Source: Sulfurovum sp.
GTDB taxonomy: Bacteria; Campylobacterota; Campylobacteria; Campylobacterales; Sulfurovaceae
Length of the DNA stretch: 64,000 nt
NCBI GenBank assembly: GCA_021166685.1
Contig: JAJPEU010000010.1
Coordinates: forward strand, 248,001-312,000
Direction of reading: 5' to 3'
Shown: in pieces, positions 31,735-43,673 of the stretch
Numbering within the stretch: the first letter of the stretch is position 1
Layout of the letters: each line of letters opens with the position of its first letter
Translations under genes and position numbers: made by a program
Notes under the pieces: generated by a model
The model's input: only the letters and a program-made list of their open reading frames with translations
Databases searched by the model: none
What the model was told of the DNA's origin: nothing

Positions 31735-33693
31735 TTATAGTCGGCAAGATTTTACGATTGATTCGATTTTGCCTACGATGGATGGATCTTCCAATGTAGA
31801 AGTATCCTGTGTAATTTCTTCATTTTTAACAATGCTTCGCAATATCCTTCTCATGATCTTGCCGCTTCTTGTTTTTGGAAGATCCGGAACAAACACGATA
31901 TCATCACATAGTGCAATTGCGCCGATCTCTTTTTTGATGATATTGTTTATCTCTTTGGTTAGCTCAATTTCTTCTGCCAAACTTTCTTCTGATTTGAGAA
32001 CGATATAGGCAAAGATCCCTTCTCCTTTGATCGGATGAGGTTTGCCTACCACAGCCACTGCCGCAACATTCGAATGCTTTTTAATCGCTGCTTCAACTTC
32101 GGCTGTTCCCATTCGGTGCCCTGATACATTGATAACATCATCCGTTCTTCCGGTAATGGTAATGTATCCTTCTTCATCGATCATCGCACCGTCACCCGTA
32201 AAGTAAACCGGTTTACCGTCTTTTTTGCAATCCCCAAAATAAGATTTTACGAATCTTTCAGGGTCGCCCCAAATCGTTCTGATCATGCTTGGCCATGGTT
32301 TTGTAATGCACATGAAACCTTTTTCCCCTATCGGCGCAGGATTTCCTTCTTCATCGATAACCTCTGCTATGATCCCCGGAAGTGCAAACGTAGCGCATGC
32401 AGGCTTGATAGGCGTTGCTCCAGGAAGCGGGGAGATCATGTGCCCGCCTGTCTCTGTCTGCCAGTAGGTATCCACAATGGCACATTTGCTTCCGCCGATC
32501 TCCTCATAATACCATTTCCATGCAGCCGGATCGATCGGTTCACCGACCGTTCCCAAAACCCTAAGCGAACTTAAATCATATTTTTTAGGCTCATCTTGCC
32601 CTGTCTTATGGAGAAGTCTGATCGCTGTAGGCGCTGTATAGAATTGATTAACCTGATACTCTTCTACCATTCTCCAGCATCTTCCTGCATCAGGGAATGT
32701 AGGCACACCTTCAAACATTACGGTGGTTGCACCCGCAGCAAGCGGTCCATAGACAATATAGGTATGTCCTGTAATCCAACCTACATCCGCTGTGCACCAA
32801 TACGTATCATTCTCTTTAAGATCAAACACCCATTCCATCGTCATTTGTGCCCAAAGGATATATCCCGCACTTGAATGCTGTACCCCTTTTGGTTTTCCGG
32901 TACTTCCTGAAGTATAAAGCAAGAAAAGAGGATCTTCGCTCTCCATTGGCTCTGCTGCACATTTGGGTGATTCGTTTTTTACAAGTTCGTTATAGGCATA
33001 ATCGCGTCCCGGTTCCCAGTGGATTTCTTCGCCGTTGCGTTCAACCACGCACACCGCCTGAACGCATTCGCATCCTTTACTGAGCGCTTCATCCACTACC
33101 GGTTTGAGCATATAAGGGTTGCCTTTTCTGTAGGCTCCGTCTGATGTTACAACAAGTTTTGCTTCAGCATCGATAATTCTGTCCCTCAATGCCTCAGCAC
33201 TAAATCCGCCAAACACCACAGAGTGAATAGCTCCAATCTTTGCGCAGGCAAGCATACTGATTGCAGCCTCAGGGATCATCGGCATATAAAGCACTACCCT
33301 GTCACCCTTTGTGATGCCAAATTGATTTTTAAACATATTGGCTGTTCTGTTAACCTCGTAAGCAAGTTCTCTATAGGTAAGTACTTGCTGGTCGCCGTTA
33401 TCTCCTTCAAAGATAATAGCTGCTTTGTTTTTACGCGTCAACAAATGTCGATCGATACATTGGTGTGCTACATTGAGCTGTCCACCCTCAAACCACTTGT
33501 AGAAGGGTGCTTCGCTTTCATTGAGTACCGTATCAAACGGTTTAAACCAGTCAATTTTTTCTTTGGCGTAGTCACCCCAAAAACCTTCATAGTCTTCTTT
33601 TGCTTTGTTCATTAATGCATGGTATTCATCCATGTTTTTAATGGCAGCAGTTGAAGCATAGTGTGGATTTGGTTGATAGATCTCTTGTAACAT
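31735..33693 (-). CDS. acs: Acetyl-CoA synthetase
   Basis: [69 protein letters not shown]. Confidence 0.96.
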   Translation of the reverse strand: MLQEIYQPNPHYASTAAIKNMDEYHALMNKAKEDYEGFWGDYAKEKIDWFKPFDTVLNESEAPFYKWFEGGQLNVAHQCIDRHLLTRKNKAAIIFEGDNGDQQVLTYRELAYEVNRTANMFKNQFGITKGDRVVLYMPMIPEAAISMLACAKIGAIHSVVFGGFSAEALRDRIIDAEAKLVVTSDGAYRKGNPYMLKPVVDEALSKGCECVQAVCVVERNGEEIHWEPGRDYAYNELVKNESPKCAAEPMESEDPLFLLYTSGSTGKPKGVQHSSAGYILWAQMTMEWVFDLKENDTYWCTADVGWITGHTYIVYGPLAAGATTVMFEGVPTFPDAGRCWRMVEEYQVNQFYTAPTAIRLLHKTGQDEPKKYDLSSLRVLGTVGEPIDPAAWKWYYEEIGGSKCAIVDTYWQTETGGHMISPLPGATPIKPACATFALPGIIAEVIDEEGNPAPIGEKGFMCITKPWPSMIRTIWGDPERFVKSYFGDCKKDGKPVYFTGDGAMIDEEGYITITGRTDDVINVSGHRMGTAEVEAAIKKHSNVAAVAVVGKPHPIKGEGIFAYIVLKSEESLAEEIELTKEINNIIKKEIGAIALCDDIVFVPDLPKTRSGKIMRRILRSIVKNEEITQDTSTLEDPSIVGKIESIVKSCRL

Positions 33694-33706
33694 TATTTTC
33701 TCCTGT

Positions 33707-34321
33707 TTATTTTAGTTTAATGGTATGTTTTAATTTTAAATACATCATAGCTGTCATGATGGCATCATTGAGTGCATCATGTGCCTTTAATCTAGGCAGT
33801 GCTAAATTCGCCACTATTGTATCAAACCTTAGGTCTATATTCCCTTGAGGGATAGTGGAAATTTTTTTATCATAATAAAGTGCTGATACCTCCTCTTGCT
33901 TGTTGGGTAATGTAATTCCGAACATTTTTTTGGTATATTTATTGATCATTGCAACATCAAATTCCAGATAATATCCTGCCAATATTCTATTGCCTATAAA
34001 ATGCAAAAACGATTCAATCGCCTCTTCGATGGCAACAGCATCGTGAAGATCGCAATTTCTAATCTGATGTATTTTGATGCTTTCGTGAGCAATTCCCTTT
34101 TTTTGCTGTACAAAGATATGCAATGCTTGATCTGTAAGGATTTTGTCGCCCTTAATCTTAACCGCACCGATTGAGACAATATGATCTTTTTGGGGATCAA
34201 GCCCGGTTGTTTCGCAGTCAAAGACCACAACCTCGTCACCGGGAATCTCATCAAATAAAAAAGCAAAGCGTTCATCGCTCAAATGTTTGCGATTCCATTT
34301 GCGTTTTAGACTTTCAAACAT
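33707..34321 (-). CDS. 3'-5' exonuclease (DnaQ/RNase T-like)
   Basis: [36 protein letters not shown]. Confidence 0.88.
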   Translation of the reverse strand: MFESLKRKWNRKHLSDERFAFLFDEIPGDEVVVFDCETTGLDPQKDHIVSIGAVKIKGDKILTDQALHIFVQQKKGIAHESIKIHQIRNCDLHDAVAIEEAIESFLHFIGNRILAGYYLEFDVAMINKYTKKMFGITLPNKQEEVSALYYDKKISTIPQGNIDLRFDTIVANLALPRLKAHDALNDAIMTAMMYLKLKHTIKLK

Positions 34322-36148
34322 TTATCCCACCATAGAAAGATGAAAATGGTAACTGATCATCTTTTTGAACGAATGGACACTTTTAATCGCTTCTTTTAGT
34401 AGATCACGCTCCAGCTTTCCTATCTCAACAATCGAAATATAGTTGTCTATTTTTTTACCTTTTGCTGATTTTTCCAATTGCGAATGCAATCTTAAAGTAT
34501 TGATCACTTCAAAAGCCTCGATCAACTCGCTGGCATCTTCTTTGTTCATAAATCCTATATTGTTTAACGCTTTGATGCGCAAAATCGTATTGGTTGGTTC
34601 AATCGCATGCTCAAGAGCCAGCGCACGAACCCCGTGAACCAGTGCAAAAAGTGCACCTTTTTTGATATCAATTTCATTTTGATGCTCTTTTGCACCTGTA
34701 ACAAATTGGGAAAAGAGCCCCAAAGCGGATTCAAAATGCTCAATAGGTTTTGCAAAATGCGTTAAGACACTTTGATAGCCGCTCATTTTTTCTATAAGAT
34801 ATCCTCTAAGCTGAGTATGCAGGTTTTTTTCTCCGGCTATTGCAACAGAATCAAATAAAATTGCCATATTGATAAAGCCTTCATGTGTTTGCCCTTCTAT
34901 CCAGCTGTCTATATCATTTTTATAGCCGTCGATGGACTTGCGCCACTGAGGATTAATCACCATGACATTGCCGCTGCAGCGGGGAAACCCTATGCTGTCC
35001 AGCGTAAGAATAAACGTTTGTGTGATTTCTTCAATGTTGTCAGGCAAAAATCCCTCTTCAAATATTAGAGCATTGTCTTGATCTGTTCGCAGGATCTGCT
35101 CTCCCCTTCCTTCGCTTCCAAGCAGGATCAATGTACATTTTTCATGCCAGGATTTAGGAAAAATCATCTCAAAAAGTCTAAGATACATTTTTTTATTGAT
35201 TTCAGAAACCAGTTTGGCAATATATCTGCTCTTGACACCTTTGGCATGCAATGCACTGATCATGATCTCTACTCTTTTGGCCGCATCGGTCACTGCTTCG
35301 AGGGTAGATGCCTTCTCCATCTGTGCCGAGATGAGATGAGATTGGTTGGAAAAAAAACTCAATAGGTCAATGAGTTCCAAAACCCCCAAAACCTCTCCTG
35401 CCTTATCAAGTACCGGAAGATGTTTGATCGTACGCTCAGTCATCAAAAGCAAAATATTAAAAAGCAATTCCCCCTCTTCTATGGAGATCACGGGGTAACT
35501 TTGTATGTCTGAAAGACGATGAAGTTCTTGACTTTGCTGATACAATATATAGTATCTAAGATCAGCATCGGTAACAATGCCGTATCCCTGCGGATTTTTA
35601 ACAATGACCGAAGTAGCATTGCACTCTTCCATTTTTTTCAAAGAATCTATGATGGGCATGTCAGAAGCCAGCACACACGCATTGTGCAAGATGCTCTTAT
35701 CCACTCTTGCCATCATCAGATCACTCATCGCTGCATATTCGCGTTTTTCTTTAAGCATTTCAAGACGTTCAACGATTGAAGAAAAAAAATAATCCTTAAA
35801 TGCCTTATTTGCTTCGCAGAGTTTCAGAAACACCTCTTTATTGATTTCATAACAAATCAATTCTTCTGTTACTTTGTATTGATAAAGAGACGCTTGATTT
35901 TTAAGAAGCTCAATCCCGCCAAAGGCATCATGCGTTCTATAAACATCGATAAGCTCATCGTCATTATTTACTTCGACCATTCCTTTGATGATAACAAACA
36001 GTTTGTCAAAAAGAAAAGTAGGCTCTATCAGTACCGTATGATTTGGATAGTAGGCGATCTGAGCATTGCGCTCGATTAAAGCAAAAGCGGCATCCTCTAA
36101 AAATGAAAATGGGGGATAGCCTTTAAGTGTTTCCAGTAGTGCAATCAT
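34322..36148 (-). CDS. cNMP-binding/CBS/DUF294 nucleotidyltransferase-like signalling protein
   Basis: N-terminal cyclic nucleotide-binding-like region, two CBS-like segments, DUF294 motif LLGSEGRGEQILRTDQDNALIF. Confidence 0.87.
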   Translation of the reverse strand: MIALLETLKGYPPFSFLEDAAFALIERNAQIAYYPNHTVLIEPTFLFDKLFVIIKGMVEVNNDDELIDVYRTHDAFGGIELLKNQASLYQYKVTEELICYEINKEVFLKLCEANKAFKDYFFSSIVERLEMLKEKREYAAMSDLMMARVDKSILHNACVLASDMPIIDSLKKMEECNATSVIVKNPQGYGIVTDADLRYYILYQQSQELHRLSDIQSYPVISIEEGELLFNILLLMTERTIKHLPVLDKAGEVLGVLELIDLLSFFSNQSHLISAQMEKASTLEAVTDAAKRVEIMISALHAKGVKSRYIAKLVSEINKKMYLRLFEMIFPKSWHEKCTLILLGSEGRGEQILRTDQDNALIFEEGFLPDNIEEITQTFILTLDSIGFPRCSGNVMVINPQWRKSIDGYKNDIDSWIEGQTHEGFINMAILFDSVAIAGEKNLHTQLRGYLIEKMSGYQSVLTHFAKPIEHFESALGLFSQFVTGAKEHQNEIDIKKGALFALVHGVRALALEHAIEPTNTILRIKALNNIGFMNKEDASELIEAFEVINTLRLHSQLEKSAKGKKIDNYISIVEIGKLERDLLKEAIKSVHSFKKMISYHFHLSMVG

Positions 36149-36202
36149 ATGCAATTTCCTATCAAGCAAGCCGCAGAAGCGGCTTTGCATCGCTTCATGC
36201 GT

Positions 36203-37873
36203 TTAGTGTGCCGATGCACCTTCTGCTCCAATACCTGTTTGAGATCTGATATCTTGCGCATCAAATGCTTCTATCTCACGTGCTGCATCATCGCTCTTAT
36301 CGGTAACCGAGAAGAACCAAATCGCTATAAATGCAGCTGTCACAGAGAAAAGTGCCGGGTGCTTATAGGGGAATATAGCCTCAGTATAGCCAAGAACCTC
36401 TACCCAAATAACAGGACTGATAATCAATAAGATAACTGTCGTCAAAAGCCCTATAAATCCGCCAATTACCGCACCGCGTGTCGTCAGTTTTTTCCAGAAC
36501 ATTGCCAAAAAAAGCACAGGGAAGTTCGCTGACGCTGCAATCGCAAACGCAAGTCCAACCAAAAATGCGATATTTTGTTTTTCAAAAGCAATTCCAAGTA
36601 AAATGGCAATCACACCAAGTCCCACCGTTGCCATTTTGGAAACTTTCATCTCTTTGGCTTCATCTACTTTGCCTTTCATGAAAACATTAGCATAAAGGTC
36701 ATGCGAAATAGCTGATGCTCCCGCCAATGTAAGTCCTGCAACCACCGCCAAAATCGTAGCAAATGCCACTGCAGAAATAAAGCCTAAGAAGAAGTTTCCT
36801 CCTACCGCATGCGACAGATGCACTGCTGCCATATTGTTACCGCCCAAGATAGGTGCACCGCCCTCGATGGCCTGCTTGGCAAGATCAAGATATTCAGGGT
36901 TGTTGAGTACCATGACGATAGCCCCAAATCCGATAGTAAACGTAAGAATATAGAAATATCCGATAAAGCCTGTTGCATAGAATACAGATTTTCTCGCTTC
37001 TTTGGCATCGGCAACCGTGAAAAATCTCATCAATATATGAGGCAGTCCGGCAGTTCCCAGCATCAATGCAAGTCCAAGAGAAATCGCAGAAACAGGATCA
37101 GACACCAATCCGCCGGGACTCATAATCGCTTCACCTTTAGGGTGCACCTCTACTGCTTTTGCAAAAAGCGCTTCAAAACTGAAACCAAAATGTGCCAATA
37201 CTGCCAGTGCCATAAACGTAGCTCCCGCAAGCAGCAGACATGCTTTGATGATTTGTACCCAAGTAGTGGCAAGCATTCCCCCAAAGGTCACATACATGAT
37301 CATTAGAGCACCGACAAGCACTACCGCCCATGAGTAAGGAAGTCCAAAAAGAAGCTGTATAAGCTGTCCTGCTCCAACCATTTGAGCGATGAGATACAAT
37401 ACAACCGTAGCAATCGCCCCTGAGGCTGCCATGCTTCTGATAGGTCCTTGTTTAAGTCTGTAAGCAACTACATCTGAAAAAGTATATTTTCCGAGGTTTC
37501 TTAGTCTCTCAGAGACCAAAAATAAAATAACAGGCCAGCCCACCAAGAACCCGATCGAATAGATCAGCCCATCATATCCTGCGCCGTAAACCAGTGCCGA
37601 AATTCCCAAAAAGGAAGCCGCCGACATATAGTCTCCTGCGATCGCCAATCCATTTTGAAATCCTGTAATTCCTCCGCCGGCAGTATAAAAATCTTTAGCG
37701 GTTTTCGTTCTTTTGGCCGCCCAATAGGTAATGCCCAAAGTCCCTGCCACAAAAACTAAAAACATAATAATAGCCGAGACATTCAGAGGCTGCTTTTGCA
37801 CCTCACCCTCTAGCGCGCCCGCTGCAAATACCATGGCCCCCAGTGCCATGAAAGATAGTAAAATTTTCTTCAT
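36203..37873 (-). CDS. actP: Cation/acetate symporter
   Basis: [80 protein letters not shown]. Confidence 0.95.
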   Translation of the reverse strand: MKKILLSFMALGAMVFAAGALEGEVQKQPLNVSAIIMFLVFVAGTLGITYWAAKRTKTAKDFYTAGGGITGFQNGLAIAGDYMSAASFLGISALVYGAGYDGLIYSIGFLVGWPVILFLVSERLRNLGKYTFSDVVAYRLKQGPIRSMAASGAIATVVLYLIAQMVGAGQLIQLLFGLPYSWAVVLVGALMIMYVTFGGMLATTWVQIIKACLLLAGATFMALAVLAHFGFSFEALFAKAVEVHPKGEAIMSPGGLVSDPVSAISLGLALMLGTAGLPHILMRFFTVADAKEARKSVFYATGFIGYFYILTFTIGFGAIVMVLNNPEYLDLAKQAIEGGAPILGGNNMAAVHLSHAVGGNFFLGFISAVAFATILAVVAGLTLAGASAISHDLYANVFMKGKVDEAKEMKVSKMATVGLGVIAILLGIAFEKQNIAFLVGLAFAIAASANFPVLFLAMFWKKLTTRGAVIGGFIGLLTTVILLIISPVIWVEVLGYTEAIFPYKHPALFSVTAAFIAIWFFSVTDKSDDAAREIEAFDAQDIRSQTGIGAEGASAH

Positions 37874-37883
37874 CTTCGCCCTT

Positions 37884-38192
37884 TTATTTTAATGCCTCTT
37901 TGACTTGACGGCTCAAGTCGTCAAATTCGGTGTTGGCTCTTTTGACATAAACTCCCGTCAAGATAAAAGCAATCACAATAATTCCTACACCTATGGGAAT
38001 ACCCCATGTGGTAACACCAGAGCCCAGCTTAGTGCCAAGCAAACTCGGATCAAATGCGATAACCAAAATAAATCCATAATAAATTACCAGCATAACAATA
38101 GAAAGCGTCCATGCAAAACGGCTTCTTTTTGAAACAAGTTCTTGGTATTTAGGATCGTTTTTGATCTGCTCTACAGTTTCTTTTTTCATCAT
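37884..38192 (-). CDS. DUF485 family membrane protein
   Basis: [36 protein letters not shown]; upstream of actP. Confidence 0.9.
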   Translation of the reverse strand: MMKKETVEQIKNDPKYQELVSKRSRFAWTLSIVMLVIYYGFILVIAFDPSLLGTKLGSGVTTWGIPIGVGIIVIAFILTGVYVKRANTEFDDLSRQVKEALK

Positions 38193-38201
38193 TTCTCCTT
38201 G

Positions 38202-39536
38202 TTAGAAATTATAGTTTACGATAAAGCGATACTCATCCCAGTCGGTTCCCGGAGCAAAATCTGTCGTAAAATTGGCTCTGAGTTTAAACTCGACATTTTT
38301 CATGGAGTCGGGAATATAAGAGAAGTCAAGCCCGCTCTCTTCTGCTTCCCATGCAGTGCCCGGCTGATACGTGTTATCCGCTCCTATATCATAAGATGTA
38401 TAGTAAGCTGTCGCAACCAACGGCATACCAAGGTCTTTTAGATTATAGGTTGCGGCCGCTTTCCATGCGTCGGTATCGGCAAAGAACATATGTCTGGTTA
38501 CCATTCCTTGCGTAAAGGCCGGCATGCCGCCCCATGGACTGATGATACCGCCGTTTGTTACGGTTGCATCATCTGAGCCTGTGGTTGAAAATGCCACAAA
38601 TCCGCTTAGGGCATTATAGGCTGCGCCTAATTTGGCTCCAAAATAGTTACTGTTTACATCGCCCGCAAGCTCGTCGCCCACTTCGCTTTCATAGATGTAT
38701 TGTGCAGAAGCATTCATTTTTACTGCGCTATTGAGCAGACAATCCCATCCGTAATCTGCCTGAAGATAGAGAGCGTTTAAGATATCATGGGCATAATAAT
38801 CCCATGCCTGAAGCGTCAAACCGGGGATGCCTTTGTAAATCGCAGCCGCAGCCGTTACACCATCAGTATCGGCTCCTGTACCCAGTGCAATCTCGCCCAT
38901 ATCTTCAAATTCACCGCTTAGTCCAAGGCCATCAACCGCCAAACCATATCCATAGCCACTTTGAATACCAAGATTACCTATTCCGTCAGCATAAATATTT
39001 CCGAACGTTCCTACAGTCTCTTTAGTCACATGCGCCAAAATAAGGGTTGTGTCCTTAAGATCTGTGTTGCTGAGCACTGCCGCTTCAAAAAGGTTAGGCA
39101 GCATTCTGGCCTCATCGCTTCCTGCCATCGGCGTATCAAGTCTTTGACGGCCCACTTTGAACGTGGTGTTGTTTCTTTTGTAGTTCATATACAGTTCGCC
39201 CAAGAATGTATACGAATCCAAACCGTCACCAAAAAGCGACGGATCGTAGCTGGTTGCTTCTGTAGAACTGCCGTGGATATCCACTTTGTTTGTAGAATAT
39301 CCTTTGGCGCCGATGCTTAGTCCGTTCCATGGTGCCGTTTCATATCCGAAATATCCGCCCACCGACAAAGAATTTCGGTTGATTGTCGCTCCGGCATTGT
39401 AGGTTCTGTCGATATAGAATGTTCTAAATACCCCCGAAAATTCACCTTCGCTCAAGGCTTCCTCTAGCGTTTCAGCTCCCATAGCACCGCTTGAAAGCAT
39501 TGCTACTGTAACCAAACTTAACGCAATTTTTCTCAT
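38202..39536 (-). CDS. OprD-family-like outer-membrane porin
   Basis: Signal peptide MRKIALSLVTVAMLSSGAMGAE; C-terminal DEYRFIVNYNF. Confidence 0.78.
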   Translation of the reverse strand: MRKIALSLVTVAMLSSGAMGAETLEEALSEGEFSGVFRTFYIDRTYNAGATINRNSLSVGGYFGYETAPWNGLSIGAKGYSTNKVDIHGSSTEATSYDPSLFGDGLDSYTFLGELYMNYKRNNTTFKVGRQRLDTPMAGSDEARMLPNLFEAAVLSNTDLKDTTLILAHVTKETVGTFGNIYADGIGNLGIQSGYGYGLAVDGLGLSGEFEDMGEIALGTGADTDGVTAAAAIYKGIPGLTLQAWDYYAHDILNALYLQADYGWDCLLNSAVKMNASAQYIYESEVGDELAGDVNSNYFGAKLGAAYNALSGFVAFSTTGSDDATVTNGGIISPWGGMPAFTQGMVTRHMFFADTDAWKAAATYNLKDLGMPLVATAYYTSYDIGADNTYQPGTAWEAEESGLDFSYIPDSMKNVEFKLRANFTTDFAPGTDWDEYRFIVNYNF

Positions 39537-39668
39537 ATTTTCCTCCAAATCAATTTTGATACACTCATTATGAGTGTTAAAAATAGCATTAACATAGCAT
39601 GAGATAAAAAATAGAAACAAAAAGAAAGTGATGTATAGTTTTGTTACACAAAAAAGGAAACAAGGTGT

Positions 39669-40331
39669 TTATTTGATACGTTTTAGCCTGTATCCAATCC
39701 CTTTAAGGCTCTCTACGATATCTTCCTTGAGAATCTGTCTGACCCTGTGGACTTCTGCTCTGATCGTAGCATTGTCTATATCGTTTCTGTCCCACACATC
39801 ATAGCGCAGCATGTCAAAATCAACGATTTTTTCTATATTTGAAGCCAGCAGTTCTATAATCTGAGCCTGTTTGGGCGTAAGCGTCTGTTCCTCATTGTCA
39901 AAAAAAAGCCGTTTATTTTGCAGATCGTACGCGTACATTTTGCTGATTTTGACATGATTTTTTGACGTAATGTCTGCCATTTTGAGCAAACGGTCTATAT
40001 GCAGCGTAAGCTCTTTAAGATGAAACGGTTTTTTAAGGTAATCATAACATCCCAGCTCGTATGCTTTGCTGATCTGCTCTATTTGGGTGATTGCCGAGAT
40101 AAAGATTGTCGGAATGTATCTTTTGTCATTTTGAAGTTTTTCTAAAAGCGCAAGGCCGTTTATGGAGGGCGTATTGATATCAAGGATCAACAAATCATAC
40201 TCGCTTTGGCTGATCATCTCGTATGCTTCCAGACCGTCTTCGCCCATCTGTACAAGATAGCCCGTTTGCGTCAAATACTCTGCGATAGCGCTTTGGAGCA
40301 TCTTTTCATCTTCAAGCAAAAAAACCTTCAT
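39669..40331 (-). CDS. Two-component response regulator (OmpR/PhoB-like)
   Basis: VFLLEDEKMLQSAIAEYL, YDLLILDINTPSINGLALLE, KKPFHLKELTLHI; C-terminal winged helix. Confidence 0.92.
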   Translation of the reverse strand: MKVFLLEDEKMLQSAIAEYLTQTGYLVQMGEDGLEAYEMISQSEYDLLILDINTPSINGLALLEKLQNDKRYIPTIFISAITQIEQISKAYELGCYDYLKKPFHLKELTLHIDRLLKMADITSKNHVKISKMYAYDLQNKRLFFDNEEQTLTPKQAQIIELLASNIEKIVDFDMLRYDVWDRNDIDNATIRAEVHRVRQILKEDIVESLKGIGYRLKRIK

Positions 40332-41923
40332 GGAGATACCTTTTTAAAATAGTAAGAAAACGTAGTGAGTTTGTCATCTGAATCAACCTCGATCCTGATG
40401 TCCTCTTTTTGGCAGATGGCGCCTACGATCTCAAGGCCCAAACCAAATCCGCCTGCTTTGGTCTCTTCTTGATGAAATGCTTCAAATATCTGCTTTGTGT
40501 CTTCTATTTTTTTGGAATGCGTAGAGCATTTTAAGACGGCTGTATCTTTTTCTTTGTACAGTCTGATCTCTATCTCTGTTGATTTCTTGGCATATTTAAC
40601 GGCATTTGAAAGGTTGTTGTCTATAATACGCTGCAACTCTATTTCGTTAAAATAGATCACAATCCCCTCTTCAATCTCTTCTTGAATTTTATGTCCGTTG
40701 CCTACGGCAATTTCTTCAAAGAATACAATGCGCTCATGCAGGAAGGCAGAAAAATTGATCCAATGCTTCTCGTAAACGATGCGGTCTTTTTTCACCATAT
40801 AGCTGAGATCATCGTAGATATTGGCAATCATCTTGCTTGCCGCTTCTATTTTGGAAAGATAACTGTTTTGTCCGTACTTCATCTTATAGATATCTATATG
40901 CGTCATGATCACGGCTAAAGGCGTATTGATCTCATGGATAGAATGTTTGATAAAGCTGTCTTGCATATTTACCAGCTGCTTGTTATACTCCATCTGTTTT
41001 TGCAGTTTTGCTGTTTTTTCCAAAACCTTTTTTTCCAAAGAGGCATTGAGCTTTTTAAGTTCATAATTTTTTTGGTGCACGGCACTTACCATTTCATTGA
41101 CATATTCAACCAAAATATGAAACTCTTTAAAGTATATCTGTTTTTTATCGATCACCATATAGTGTTCGACAGCTTTTTTGAAAAAATCCCTAAACGTGTC
41201 TATCTCGTTGCGAACAATCCCGTTGATCAATTTCATACCTGCAAACGCCAAACCAAACAAGATCGTAGCGAGCGTCAAAATCTCCATCATGTATTTGATC
41301 AAACGCTCCTTTAGGACGCGTTTTCTTTCCATCATAAGATTTTCGATCTCATCAAGATAAACTCCCGTCCCGACAAGCCAGCCGTACGGCTCAAATCCGG
41401 TCACATAAGAAATTTTTTTTGAAATTTTTTTTGTAACCGGATTATCCCAAAAGTATTCAACATACCCTCCGCCCGTTTTGGCTTTTTTTATAAGCGCGCC
41501 AAGCACATCAAAACCGTTTGCGTTTTCCAGCTGGCTCATTTTTTTGTTAAGATTTTTAGGTTTATTCGGATCGGAGATGTTTGACCCCTCAAGGGTATAG
41601 ATAAAAATATAGCTGCTGCTGTTTTTTTTGCTAAAAAGATGTTCGATGGAACTGACTATCCTCTCTTTGAGCATTTCTTGATCTTGGATTTTGGATCTGT
41701 CGTGTTCGTGCCGAATGTAGTCTAAAACCCGTTTTGCCTCATCTTGGATATGCTGTTTTTGTGCCGTCAAATAGGTTTGACGTAAAAGCACTTCTTCTTG
41801 TTCAAAATCTCTATATTCCTCAAAGATGACAAGAAAAGTGAAAAGGATAGCAAACAGAAAAAGAATTATCACCCCGTACAGGTTGATTGCACTTAGACTG
41901 ATCTTTTGAAAATATATTTTCAT
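40328..41923 (-). CDS. Cache-domain sensor histidine kinase
   Basis: Cache region GGGYVEYFWDNPVTKKISKKISYVTGFEPYGWLVGTGVYLDEIE; HSIHEINTPLAVIMTH; GGFGLGLEIV; 4-nt overlap with response regulator. Confidence 0.92.
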   Translation of the reverse strand: MKIYFQKISLSAINLYGVIILFLFAILFTFLVIFEEYRDFEQEEVLLRQTYLTAQKQHIQDEAKRVLDYIRHEHDRSKIQDQEMLKERIVSSIEHLFSKKNSSSYIFIYTLEGSNISDPNKPKNLNKKMSQLENANGFDVLGALIKKAKTGGGYVEYFWDNPVTKKISKKISYVTGFEPYGWLVGTGVYLDEIENLMMERKRVLKERLIKYMMEILTLATILFGLAFAGMKLINGIVRNEIDTFRDFFKKAVEHYMVIDKKQIYFKEFHILVEYVNEMVSAVHQKNYELKKLNASLEKKVLEKTAKLQKQMEYNKQLVNMQDSFIKHSIHEINTPLAVIMTHIDIYKMKYGQNSYLSKIEAASKMIANIYDDLSYMVKKDRIVYEKHWINFSAFLHERIVFFEEIAVGNGHKIQEEIEEGIVIYFNEIELQRIIDNNLSNAVKYAKKSTEIEIRLYKEKDTAVLKCSTHSKKIEDTKQIFEAFHQEETKAGGFGLGLEIVGAICQKEDIRIEVDSDDKLTTFSYYFKKVSP

Positions 41924-41948
41924 TTTCTTTGGGTCGCATCCTGTTTGA

Positions 41949-42980
41949 TCAGATGATGATTTTGTCGACTACGTTCAGCCCAAACCCGCTTAGGCCTACA
42001 AATTCAGTCTCTTTGTTTGTCGTAAGAAGATTGATATTTTTGATGCCGAGATCTTTGAGTATCTGCGCCCCTACGCCAAACTCTTTGGCTTGTTCGTGAG
42101 AAATGGTTTTGGTATCCAGAAAGATCAGCGTTCCTCCGTTGGTCTTAAGGTACTCCATGGCGTTATGCAGAGTGTTGAAACGTTTGTCGTCGAGTATCAG
42201 ATCGATGTCAGAGCCGATATTGTGAAATTTTACATTGGATGTTTCGTGCACCTTATAAAACTGCACAACCGTATGTATCCTCTCAAGATGATCCACATAC
42301 GTCATCTTTTTTACTTTTGTGCCTCTAAGTTCACTCTCTTCTAAAGAGAGACGTTTGATAAGCTGTTCGTTTGCCAATCGATACTCAACGATATCAGAGA
42401 TATAAACAATGGACAGGCTGTGCGCTGCAGAAAAAGTTTTCAGATCATCCATCCGCGCCATCGTACCGTCATCTTTGATGATCTCGCATATCACCGCTGC
42501 GGGCGCCAAACCTGCAAGTTTGCAAAGATCGACCGACCCCTCGGTATGTCCGGTGCGCACCAGCACGCCCCCGTCTTTGGCGATCAAAGGAAAGATATGC
42601 CCCGGACGCACGAAATCCTCAGCAACCGTCAAAGGATGGGCGAGCTTGCAGATACAGTCATCCCTCTCATGCGCAGAGATGCCTGTCGTAGCCGTTTTTG
42701 AATCTATAGAAACAGTAAAAGCTGTTTCATGGTTTGAGACGTTGCGGCTCACCATCGGCACGAGGTCAAGTTTGGCAGCTATTTCATTGGTGATAGGCGC
42801 ACAGATAAGCCCTCTGGCCTCTTTTGCCATAAAGTTCACCATTTGCGGAGTAGAAAATGTGGCAGCATAGACCAGATCCCCTTCGTTTTCGCGATCCTCA
42901 TCATCCATCATAATGACCATCTTGCCATGTTTGATATCCTGGATGGCCTTCTCTACTCTTTTTATCGCCTCTTGTGACAT
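41949..42980 (-). CDS. ribBA: Bifunctional DHBP synthase/GTP cyclohydrolase II-like protein
   Basis: MVIMMDDEDRENEGDLVYAA, RPGHIFPLIAKDGGVLVRTGHTEGSVDL; C-terminal RibA-like region. Confidence 0.9.
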   Translation of the reverse strand: MSQEAIKRVEKAIQDIKHGKMVIMMDDEDRENEGDLVYAATFSTPQMVNFMAKEARGLICAPITNEIAAKLDLVPMVSRNVSNHETAFTVSIDSKTATTGISAHERDDCICKLAHPLTVAEDFVRPGHIFPLIAKDGGVLVRTGHTEGSVDLCKLAGLAPAAVICEIIKDDGTMARMDDLKTFSAAHSLSIVYISDIVEYRLANEQLIKRLSLEESELRGTKVKKMTYVDHLERIHTVVQFYKVHETSNVKFHNIGSDIDLILDDKRFNTLHNAMEYLKTNGGTLIFLDTKTISHEQAKEFGVGAQILKDLGIKNINLLTTNKETEFVGLSGFGLNVVDKIII

Positions 42981-43088
42981 CTTTTCACATCTCCCCGGTT
43001 TTTACTTGTTTTAAATTGATTATGAAGCAAACATTATACCTTGTTGCACTTGATTTCACAACTTTTATGATTTTTTTACAAATGGGTC

Positions 43089-43117
43089 TTGACATGTGTG
43101 TATCTTTGGGGTATAAT
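43089..43117 (+). promoter_or_regulatory. Consensus sigma70 promoter for the tRNA cluster
   Basis: Perfect TTGACA (43089-43094), 17-nt spacer, perfect TATAAT (43112-43117), 34 nt upstream of tRNA-Gln. Confidence 0.85.
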
Positions 43118-43150
43118 GCCGTCCACATAAGCAGTTAGACTTGTGAAGAT

Positions 43151-43225
43151 TGGGGTATCGCCAAGCGGTAAGGCCTCGGTTTTTGGTACCGATATTCGGG
43201 GGTTCGAATCCCTCTACCCCATCCA
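43151..43225 (+). tRNA. tRNA-Gln (anticodon TTG)
   Basis: TGGGGTA...TACCCCA acceptor stem, TTG anticodon, GGTTCGAATCC T-loop, encoded CCA. Confidence 0.95.
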
Positions 43226-43227
43226 CT

Positions 43228-43253
43228 AGGATTTTTCAAATCCTTCTTTTTTT
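43228..43253 (+). terminator. Rho-independent terminator between tRNA-Gln and tRNA-fMet #1
   Basis: AGGATTT-ttc-AAATCCT followed by TCTTTTTTT. Confidence 0.6.
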
Positions 43254-43260
43254 CAATTGT

Positions 43261-43339
<79 letters not shown>

Positions 43340-43407
43340 TATTTTCTTCTGAATATTTTCACTGATCTGAATCTTTTTTTAAGCAAACAATTTACCACAA
43401 CAAATGT

Positions 43408-43484
<77 letters not shown>

Positions 43485-43556
43485 ACAAATTTCATCCCCT
43501 AAAAACCGTTAATATATGTCTCTTAACAAATCATAAATTATTTCTGTAAATACCGA

Positions 43557-43577
43557 GGGTACACTTTGGGGTACACT
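43557..43577 (+). repeat. Arm-type repeat pair near left end: GGGTACACT x2, 12-nt period
   Basis: GGGTACACTTTGGGGTACACTTTT; similar pair at 60920-60940. Confidence 0.65.
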
Positions 43578-43673
43578 TTTGTTATGCACGTTACATTAGA
43601 TCAGGAATTCGTTAAAGAAAAATTGATCTAGATAACTATACTGTTTTTAGTATGTTCTCATGGTATATTTTAT

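Noticed and set aside
43584-43631. 15-codon ORF MHVTLDQEFVKEKLI resembling the start of an antitoxin
   Set aside because: Too short to support; may be a chance ORF or remnant.
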